From contig NZ_FNIZ01000002.1 of assembly GCF_900104185.1 (NCBI RefSeq), forward strand, positions 62,001 through 126,000: DNA of 64,000 nt, given 5' to 3'. The notes under the pieces are model-generated. The model searched no databases and had not been told where the DNA came from. It was given only the letters and a program-made list of their open reading frames with translations. A program made the position numbers and the translations under genes. Source of the stretch: Halobacillus aidingensis (GTDB taxonomy: Bacteria > Bacillota > Bacilli > Bacillales > Halobacillaceae). Positions 57,805 to 64,000 of the stretch are shown here, one piece after another. Numbering within the stretch: position 1 is the first letter of the stretch; each line of letters begins with the position of its first letter.

Positions 57805-58748
57805 AAGTAGATGCACAAGTCCTTCACTTACTCAAAACCATTGGGGATCGGATGATTGAGCTTGAACATCCACCACTGGACCAGTTGACCCCTAAACAAT
57901 CAAGAGAGTACTACGAGGTGGCCAGGGGATATTTTAAAGATATGTCTGTCGGCGGAGTGGCCGTGGATGACTCTTCTTTTCAGGGCAGATCAGGGAATGA
58001 AGTCCCGGTGAAAATCTATACGCCTGAAGGGGAAGGACCATTTCCTGTCCTTGTTTATTTTCACGGCGGTGGCTGGGTGTTCGGGGACGTCGACAGTTCA
58101 GACAACGTGTGCCGGTACTTTTCCCGTCATGCGCAAACAGTTGTGGTCTCCGTTGATTACCGATTAGCCCCTGAACATAAATATCCGGCAGCTTTCCACG
58201 ATGCTTTGGATGCGGTCACATGGGTTGCGAATGAGGCTCATCAATGGAACATTGACCTCAAGCGGCTGGCCGTAGGTGGGGAAAGCTCTGGTGGTAACTT
58301 GGCTGCTGCTTCGGCGATTTATTTCAGGGACGATGAGGAGATAGAGATTTCTCATCAATTTCTGATTACCCCTGTGTTGGATTATAACTTCGATACGGAA
58401 TCGTACAAGGCGAATTATACATATAACTTGACGAATGAAAAAATGAAATGGTTTTTCCAGCACTATTTGAAAGAGGAGGAAGATGGGCGGGATGTGTTTG
58501 TTTCACCACTGCGGACCCAAAACATGGCCGAGTTACCGCCGACATTGATGGTTACAGCAGAATACGATCCCCTCAGAGAAGAAGCATTTGCTTATACTGA
58601 GCGGCTCCAAGCCTCAGGAGTGTCCGTAAACCATCTCCATTTTGAAGATCTCGTCCACAGTTTTATCAATATGGCGGGCGTCGTCGATTGTTCGGCAGAA
58701 GCTTTGGACAAAATGACGAGGACATTGAAAGATATGCTGTATGAATAA
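57801..58748 (+). CDS. HSL-type alpha/beta hydrolase in the siderophore unit
   Basis: 315 residues with HGGGW (oxyanion hole), GGESSGGNLAAA (nucleophile Ser), a probable Asp in EYDPLREEA and His in LVHSFINM. This is the hormone-sensitive-lipase esterase group. It overlaps the GNAT by 4 bases (ATGA) and shares the Fur-controlled promoter, so it is made only when iron is low. It could trim or recycle the siderophore or supply an acyl group; hydroxamates have no ester for a classic siderophore esterase, so its job is open. Confidence 0.88.
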   Translation: MKVDAQVLHLLKTIGDRMIELEHPPLDQLTPKQSREYYEVARGYFKDMSVGGVAVDDSSFQGRSGNEVPVKIYTPEGEGPFPVLVYFHGGGWVFGDVDSSDNVCRYFSRHAQTVVVSVDYRLAPEHKYPAAFHDALDAVTWVANEAHQWNIDLKRLAVGGESSGGNLAAASAIYFRDDEEIEISHQFLITPVLDYNFDTESYKANYTYNLTNEKMKWFFQHYLKEEEDGRDVFVSPLRTQNMAELPPTLMVTAEYDPLREEAFAYTERLQASGVSVNHLHFEDLVHSFINMAGVVDCSAEALDKMTRTLKDMLYE

Positions 58749-58753
58749 CGTGT

Positions 58754-58786
58754 TCCACCTTCGTTTACGAAGGTGGACTTTTTTTA
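58754..58786 (+). terminator. Rho-independent terminator
   Basis: 10-bp stem TCCACCTTCG / CGAAGGTGGA, 4-nt loop, seven T. It separates the first siderophore unit from the second. Confidence 0.9.
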
Positions 58787-58942
58787 CCCAATTTTACACA
58801 GGGGAAGAAAATACTAGAAACGGGGTCCTTTATAGTTAAAACCGCCTGTTTTTATTCATGACGAATTCCTTAATTATCAGAAAAATAATCGACTTGAATA
58901 TCCGTTAAAAACCGCTCTGTATCAAAGGGCAGGGACCCAATT

Positions 58943-58961
58943 GATAATGATAATGGTTTTC
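58943..58961 (+). promoter_or_regulatory. Fur box 2 (upstream)
   Basis: GATAATGATAATGGTTTTC, 16 of 19 positions of the Fur box, just upstream of the -35. Confidence 0.7.
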
Positions 58962-58969
58962 AATTAGTG

Positions 58970-58999
58970 TTGACATTGATAATCATTATCAAATAGTAT
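58970..58999 (+). promoter_or_regulatory. Promoter of the biosynthetic operon with Fur box 3
   Basis: TTGACA (58970-58975), 18-base spacer and TAGTAT (58994-58999). Between them lies a perfect 7-1-7 Fur palindrome TGATAAT-C-ATTATCA (58977-58991). Two Fur boxes at one promoter suggest tight iron repression. Confidence 0.85.
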
Positions 59000-59039
59000 A
59001 GCGGTAAGCCATTGAGCAAACGAAAAGGAGTGGAATCAC

Positions 59040-60389
59040 ATGAGTGTTCATATAAAGAAATCCAATCAGGAATTATTGAATCAACAAAATCAACGGGAAT
59101 CGAATGCACGGTCTTACCCGCGCCGTTTCCCATTAGCAATTCAGGAAGCAGAAGGGGTCTACCTCACAGATATGGAGGGGAACCGGTACATCGACTGTCT
59201 AGCCGGAGCAGGGACACTTGCTTTAGGACATAATCATCCGGTGGTCATTGAAGCGATGGAAAAAGTGCTTCACGATAAACTGCCCTTACATACACTCGAT
59301 CTTACGACAGAAGTGAAAGAACAATTTGTGGATGAGCTTTTCTCCAGTCTTCCAGAAGGGTTTCGGGACCGGGCGAAGGTTCAATTTTGCGGACCGACCG
59401 GAGGCGATGCGATTGAAGCGGCGTTAAAGCTTGCCAAAACAGCGACAGGTAGACAAAACATTCTGACCTTCCAGGGCGGTTATCACGGTGCAACTCACGG
59501 AACGATGGCGATCAGTGGAAACCTTGGACCGAAAAAGCGTGTCCAGGGATTGATGCCGGATACGCATTTCCTTCCATACCCTTATGATTATCGTTGTCCT
59601 TTTGGAAAAGGTGGAAAAGAAGGAGCAGAGCTGAGTGCCGCCTATATTGAACGATTGCTGGACGATCCGGAAAGCGGCATTCTTCCTCCGGCAGCGATGA
59701 TTTTTGAAACCGTTCAAGGAGAAGGTGGTTCCATTCCAGCGCCCATCGAGTGGCTGAAGGAAATGCGCCGGATCACAAAAGAACGTGGCATTCCATTGAT
59801 TATCGATGAAGTTCAAACAGGGATCGGACGGACAGGAGAAATGTTCTCCTTCGAACATGCAGGCATTGTACCGGATGCTTTTGTGCTTTCTAAAGCAATC
59901 GGTGGCAGTCTCCCGTTATCGGTTGTCGTTTATGACCGTGACCTTGATGCATGGGAGCCCGGCGCTCATATTGGGACCTTCCGTGGTAATCAGATGGCGA
60001 TGGCTGCAGGAACAGCCACCCTCCAATACATTAAAGAGCACAAGCTTTCTACACATGCAAAAGAGATGGGCGGGAAGATTTTCCAAGCGTTATGCGAACT
60101 GCAAAAGGATTATCCGCAGCTTGGAGACGTCCGTGGACGCGGCCTGATGCTTGGGGTGGAAATCGTCGATCCATCTGGTAAAGCCGGCATGGAGGGCAGT
60201 TATCCAGCAGACCCTGATTTGACGAGCCGGATTCAAAAAGCCTGTTTTGACCGTGGGTTGATTCTTGAGAGTGGAGGCCGTCATGGGTCTGTGCTCCGAT
60301 TCTTACCACCACTCATCATTACAGAAGAGCAGGTCGATACGATCATTTCCATCTTTAATGAATCTGTCGCTGCTGCTGTTTCGGAGTGA
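59040..60389 (+). CDS. dat: Diaminobutyrate-2-oxoglutarate aminotransferase
   Basis: 449 residues, class III PLP aminotransferase. It makes L-2,4-diaminobutyrate from aspartate semialdehyde with glutamate. The PLP Lys lies in LSKAIGGSLPLS; also FCGPTGGDAIEAALK, FQGGYHGATHGT and IIDEVQTGIGRTG, the Asp that pairs with the PLP ring nitrogen. The gene order with a decarboxylase and a synthetase equals rhbAB-C of rhizobactin. ATG 59040 follows AAAAGGAG. First gene of the Fur-controlled operon. Confidence 0.93.
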   Translation: MSVHIKKSNQELLNQQNQRESNARSYPRRFPLAIQEAEGVYLTDMEGNRYIDCLAGAGTLALGHNHPVVIEAMEKVLHDKLPLHTLDLTTEVKEQFVDELFSSLPEGFRDRAKVQFCGPTGGDAIEAALKLAKTATGRQNILTFQGGYHGATHGTMAISGNLGPKKRVQGLMPDTHFLPYPYDYRCPFGKGGKEGAELSAAYIERLLDDPESGILPPAAMIFETVQGEGGSIPAPIEWLKEMRRITKERGIPLIIDEVQTGIGRTGEMFSFEHAGIVPDAFVLSKAIGGSLPLSVVVYDRDLDAWEPGAHIGTFRGNQMAMAAGTATLQYIKEHKLSTHAKEMGGKIFQALCELQKDYPQLGDVRGRGLMLGVEIVDPSGKAGMEGSYPADPDLTSRIQKACFDRGLILESGGRHGSVLRFLPPLIITEEQVDTIISIFNESVAAAVSE

Positions 60390-60393
60390 GTGA

Positions 60394-61905
60394 ATGGGAA
60401 CCACAACGACTCAATTAGCAGCTACCGCATTCGATTCATTTTTCCTTCAAAACGGGGAATTCGGGGGAGAGCATTTTCGAAACCATGTCGAACTCGTCGT
60501 CGATACACTTGCTGACGTGTTGCAGGACGTTGATCGACCGTTGGAAGGAAAGACCGTTCAAGACATCCAGCAGGAGCTCAACGGGATCCTGGATCTTTCA
60601 GAAGAACCGCAGGCGCTGCATGAAGTCCTACGGGAAATCAAAGGACCTGTCATAAAAAACAGCCTCCACGTTTCCCACGAAAGGAGTATGGCCCACTTGC
60701 ACTGCCCTCCTGTTTTACCGGGCGTGTTGGCGGAATTGATCATCGGGGCGTTAAACCAATCGATGGACTCCTGGGATCAAAGCCCTGCAGCGACTTATGT
60801 GGAAGAAGCATTGAGCCGGTACTGGTGCGGGCGGATTGGCTTTTCGGTTCGAGGAGACGGTGTGTTTACAAGTGGTGGGACACAGTCCAACTACATGGGA
60901 ATGCTGCTCGCCCGCGATGCGTTTTGTCGATCGAAATGGGAGCACATCGTGCAAAGAGATGGACTGCCGGAATCGTTCAAAAAGATGAGGGTCCTTTGTT
61001 CAGAAGAAGCTCACTTTTCTGTGAAAAAATCAGTTTCTCAGCTTGGTCTTGGCGAGAAGGCGGTCGTTCCGGTTCCCGTCCTTGATGACCATCGGATGGA
61101 TCTGGATGAGGTTAGACGTATGGTTGAACAATTGGAGCAGGATGGACTTCTGCCGTATGCGGTCGTCAGTACATGTGGGACGACAGATTATGGAAGCATC
61201 GATCCGCTTGAGGGTCTGGCTGACTTTTGTGAAGAAAAAGGCCTCTGGCTTCATGTGGATGCCGCATACGGAGCAGGGCTTCTGCTTAGTGAGAAGCACA
61301 ATGGGAAGCTTGCAGGCATAGACCGTGCGGATTCGGTGACGCTCGATTTCCATAAATGGCTGTTTCAGCCGATCAGCAGCGGGATGTTTGCGGTCAAAGA
61401 TCGGAAGCACCTGCGGTTGTTATCACACCATGCCGATTACTTGAATCCTGTAGAAGATGAAGAAGAAGGCATCGTGAACCTTGTGAATAAAAGCATCCAG
61501 ACGACGCGCAGGTTTGATGCGTTAAAAGTTCTTTTGACCTTGAAAGTACTCGGGACGCGGTTATTAGGGAGTATGGTGGACCGGACGATGGAAGTCTCGA
61601 GCTTTGCTGCAGAGGAACTCGGGCGTCGCGAGGCTTTCCGGGTAGAAAATCCATCTCCTGAACTTTCGGCCGTCGTGTTTCAGTACCAGCCGGAGGGAAG
61701 CCTGGATGTGAGCGATTTGAACCGGAAAATACAGCAAAAACTTTTCAACGAAGGAACGGCCGTGATTGCGAAAACATCAGTCCGAGGAGAAACCTATTTG
61801 AAATTTACGCTCTTGAATCCACGTACGACGGAAGAAGATGTGTTGGCCGTGATTGATGAGATTGAAAATACAGCGAAACAGATATTAGGAGGGACACCTC
61901 ATTGA
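60394..61905 (+). CDS. ddc: L-2,4-diaminobutyrate decarboxylase
   Basis: 503 residues, PLP-dependent group II decarboxylase. It removes CO2 from diaminobutyrate to give 1,3-diaminopropane, the backbone of schizokinen- and rhizobactin-type siderophores. Visible are FTSGGTQSNYMGM, HVDAAYGAG (PLP-binding Asp and Ala) and the PLP Lys in LDFHKWLFQP. ATG 60394 starts 4 bases after the dat stop with GGAG upstream. The stop overlaps the next gene (TTGA). Confidence 0.93.
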   Translation: MGTTTTQLAATAFDSFFLQNGEFGGEHFRNHVELVVDTLADVLQDVDRPLEGKTVQDIQQELNGILDLSEEPQALHEVLREIKGPVIKNSLHVSHERSMAHLHCPPVLPGVLAELIIGALNQSMDSWDQSPAATYVEEALSRYWCGRIGFSVRGDGVFTSGGTQSNYMGMLLARDAFCRSKWEHIVQRDGLPESFKKMRVLCSEEAHFSVKKSVSQLGLGEKAVVPVPVLDDHRMDLDEVRRMVEQLEQDGLLPYAVVSTCGTTDYGSIDPLEGLADFCEEKGLWLHVDAAYGAGLLLSEKHNGKLAGIDRADSVTLDFHKWLFQPISSGMFAVKDRKHLRLLSHHADYLNPVEDEEEGIVNLVNKSIQTTRRFDALKVLLTLKVLGTRLLGSMVDRTMEVSSFAAEELGRREAFRVENPSPELSAVVFQYQPEGSLDVSDLNRKIQQKLFNEGTAVIAKTSVRGETYLKFTLLNPRTTEEDVLAVIDEIENTAKQILGGTPH

Positions 61906-63656
61906 ATAAAGCAAAAGAAATCGCCGAAATGGCCACAATGCAAAGCTTTCTTAATTGTTACTTAAGAGAAACAGGCAACTATGAGGGGATGGATGTTGGC
62001 GAAATGAATGAAAAAATGCTGCGCATTCCTTTGGTCCGACAACACTTGGTCATCCATGTACCTGTAAACTATTGGTCGTTAACGGGGAGGCACCTGTTTG
62101 ACTTTCCGATGACCTATCAAACAGAAGGAAAGGAAGAAACCCATACTCTTGATTATGTCACGATGACCACCCTCCTTGTGAAAGAATGGCTCATCGGCAA
62201 TGGACAGGAATGGGCAGAAGATGAGCTCGTCCTGCGTGTCCTGCTCAGCTGCAAGAAAATGAAAGATTATGTAGTTGCAAGATTCGAAGATCGTCACAAG
62301 CTGATGGACGAAGATTTTACATTTATCGAAGCGGAACAGTCGCTGCTGTTCGGGCATTTGCTTCATCCGACCCCGAAAAGCAAACAAGGCCTGACCGATG
62401 ATGAGGACCGTGAATATTCCCCTGAATATAAAGGGCGTTTCCAGCTCCACTATTTCAGTGTGAATCCTGATCTTGTTGAAGAAGATTCCAGTTTGGATCG
62501 TCCCGCATCCGCTCTCATCTTCGAAGGCGTCAAAGATACGGAAGGGGCGGAACCACTAGTGAAGGAATGGAACAAAGGCCGACTTTTACTTCCTATGCAT
62601 CCCCTGCAAGTGCCGGTTGTATTAAAAGATCCGGAAGTCCAAGGGTATCTTGATTCTGGAGATATCAAACACCTTGGGCCAAAGGGTGTCCGGTTTACGG
62701 CTACCTCTTCATTCCGGACGCTGTACAGTGAATCTTCCCGGTTTATGTACAAATTCTCTGTCCCGGTCAAAATTACGAACTCCTTAAGGGCGAACCAGCC
62801 GAAGGAACTGGCGAGAGGGGTGGAAGTTTCACGTTTGCTCGATACAGAGCTTGGAGAGCAAATGAAGAAGCATCATCCGAATTTCCATATGATGAAAGAT
62901 CCTGCGTCGATCAACCTACGTTTATCGAAAGAAACTTCAGGGTTTGAAGTTTCGTTAAGAGAAAATCCTTTTTACGACGATGATGAGCAGGTGACTCTTG
63001 TGGCAGGGCTCGTCCAGGATCATGCGTATGGAGGGCAGTCCAGAATCTCCACGATTATCCGAAGTATTGCTGAGAGCGAAGGAAGATCGTTGGAAGAGGT
63101 CAGTCTCGATTGGTTTGACAAGTATTTGTCGATCAGCCTGGAGCCTATTCTCTGGCTGCATCACACTTACGGGATCGCCCTTGAAGCCCATCAGCAGAAC
63201 TCTGTTGTCAGGATGGAACAAGGGTATCCTTCCAAGTTTTATTACAGGGATAACCAGGGGTATTACTTCAGTCGGTCCAAAGCGGATCAACTCACAGAAC
63301 TGCTTCCTTCATTAAACAGCAAAAGCGATACGATCTGTGAGGATGACGTCGCGGATGAACGTCTGCGCTATTATTTCTTTTTCAATCATTTATATGGGCT
63401 GATCAATGGATTCGGCGTCAGTCGATTGGTCGATGAAGAAAAATTGATCGACCTTCTTCGCAGCCGTTTGATGGATCATCTTCCATCCTCCCTGGTCCAA
63501 AGTCTATTGGAAGAAAGCAAGCTTCCTTGTAAGGCCAACCTATTGACGCGTTTGTATGATATGGATGAACTGGTCGGGCCGATGGAAGAACAGTCGGTCT
63601 ATACAGCGGTTGATAACCCGCTTGCTGCAAAGGTGGGAGTCGGCCATGAGCATTGA
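61902..63656 (+). CDS. IucA/IucC family siderophore synthetase
   Basis: 584 residues of the NIS (non-ribosomal-peptide-independent) synthetase family, which joins citrate to an amine or hydroxamate using ATP. Recognisable are LLLPMHPLQVPVV, VRFTATSSFRTLYSES, the basic/Asn signatures and the C-terminal IucC-type domain (GIALEAHQQNSVVRM). RhbC-like by its place after dat and ddc. It starts at TTG 61902 behind AGGAGGG, overlapping the ddc stop. It probably forms the first amide of a citrate siderophore. Confidence 0.92.
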   Translation: MNKAKEIAEMATMQSFLNCYLRETGNYEGMDVGEMNEKMLRIPLVRQHLVIHVPVNYWSLTGRHLFDFPMTYQTEGKEETHTLDYVTMTTLLVKEWLIGNGQEWAEDELVLRVLLSCKKMKDYVVARFEDRHKLMDEDFTFIEAEQSLLFGHLLHPTPKSKQGLTDDEDREYSPEYKGRFQLHYFSVNPDLVEEDSSLDRPASALIFEGVKDTEGAEPLVKEWNKGRLLLPMHPLQVPVVLKDPEVQGYLDSGDIKHLGPKGVRFTATSSFRTLYSESSRFMYKFSVPVKITNSLRANQPKELARGVEVSRLLDTELGEQMKKHHPNFHMMKDPASINLRLSKETSGFEVSLRENPFYDDDEQVTLVAGLVQDHAYGGQSRISTIIRSIAESEGRSLEEVSLDWFDKYLSISLEPILWLHHTYGIALEAHQQNSVVRMEQGYPSKFYYRDNQGYYFSRSKADQLTELLPSLNSKSDTICEDDVADERLRYYFFFNHLYGLINGFGVSRLVDEEKLIDLLRSRLMDHLPSSLVQSLLEESKLPCKANLLTRLYDMDELVGPMEEQSVYTAVDNPLAAKVGVGHEH

Positions 63657-64000
63657 GTTTGAGATTTATGATGAAACAATCCAGCGCACGATTGCGTTTC
63701 GGAAAGCTCAAATGGAAGATGTCGCGTTGGTTCACAAGTGGATGAATGAAGAACACGTGCATCCTTTCTGGCAGTTGAATCTCCCGTTTGACCGGTTTGA
63801 AAAACACTTTCAGAAGGCAGTGGCCGACACCCATCAGACGCTGTACCTCGGCCTGATCGACGGGGAAGTGATGAGCTATTGGGAAGCTTACTGGGTCAAA
63901 GGGGATGTGATAGAAAACGCGTACACACCCAAAGCTTACGACCAGGGCATCCATCTGTTAATCGGGGAAAAGGATTACCTCTGTTCAGGCTTTGCCCTGC
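63647..64000 (+). CDS. GNAT acyltransferase of siderophore locus, copy 2, partial
   Basis: 118 residues to the window edge; 3' end missing. It begins with MSIEFEIYDETIQRTIAFRK; HKWMNEEHVHPFWQLNLPF and QGIHLLIGEKDYL match copy 1 and the IucB/RhbD acyltransferases. It likely acetylates the N-hydroxy-diaminopropane. ATG 63647 follows AAGGTGGGAG and overlaps the synthetase stop by 10 bases. The missing monooxygenase is expected next. Confidence 0.88.

Noticed and set aside
1-64000. CRISPR array, prophage, insertion sequence or rRNA/tRNA genes
   Set aside because: I found no spacer-repeat pattern, transposase, integrase, att-like duplication or RNA gene other than the T-box leader.

Overview
The window looks like chromosomal DNA of a moderately halophilic, spore-forming Bacillaceae, closest in character to Halobacillus and its relatives. 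Pointers are strong AGGAGG-type ribosome binding sites, a LysM/GH18 spore-type hydrolase, a TyrZ-type tyrosyl-tRNA synthetase behind a T-box, CcpA- and Fur-like sites, a FosB enzyme, staphyloxanthin-type carotenoid genes and two levansucrases. The genus is an inference from gene content. I see no rRNA, tRNA, CRISPR array, prophage or intact insertion sequence.

Layout. 1-6 kb: a partial LysM/GH18 protein, decayed fragments, two exporters (EamA, MFS), rifampin ADP-ribosyltransferase (arr), a frameshifted small membrane gene and a GNAT. 6-9.5 kb: two alpha/beta hydrolases and a crtQ/crtO-like pair. 9.5-16.5 kb: mostly single genes (DUF4097, 2'-5' RNA ligase-like, PH domain, VOC, Nudix), a second type of DnaN clamp and a KtrB-like K+ transporter. 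16.5-22.7 kb: SDR, an ECF sigma factor with its own ECF-type promoter and a membrane partner, small membrane proteins, RDD, a triple-LysM protein. 22.7-30.3 kb: T-box/tyrS, nucleotidyltransferase, a 20-bp phased tandem repeat upstream of a TPR gene, CtaG-like and DUF2243 proteins, PAP2, an ANT(6)-type enzyme and a lipoprotein.

30.3-33.7 kb: two tandem secreted GH68 fructosyltransferases. 34-39.8 kb: a malate module (HAD hydrolase on the other strand, then sensor kinase, regulator, malic enzyme, Na+/malate-type symporter). 39.8-45.6 kb: a complete ribose operon rbsRKDACB with a cre-like site and a perfect palindromic operator at the promoter, and two near copies of that operator inside rbsK and rbsA. 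45.6-55 kb: MBL hydrolase, VOC and GNAT proteins, thioesterase, a CidR-like LysR regulator, small membrane proteins, a kinase-like protein, fosB, a DinB remnant, a DUF4097 pseudogene and a Gly/Pro-rich repeat protein. 55.4-57 kb: a secreted S13 D,D-carboxypeptidase.

57-64 kb: an iron-regulated siderophore locus. One Fur-box promoter drives a GNAT and an HSL-type esterase. A second promoter, with two Fur boxes, drives 2,4-diaminobutyrate aminotransferase, diaminobutyrate decarboxylase, an IucA/IucC synthetase and a second, paralogous GNAT that runs off the window. The enzymes fit a 1,3-diaminopropane-containing hydroxamate of the rhizobactin 1021/schizokinen kind; the monooxygenase and any second synthetase would lie beyond position 64000.
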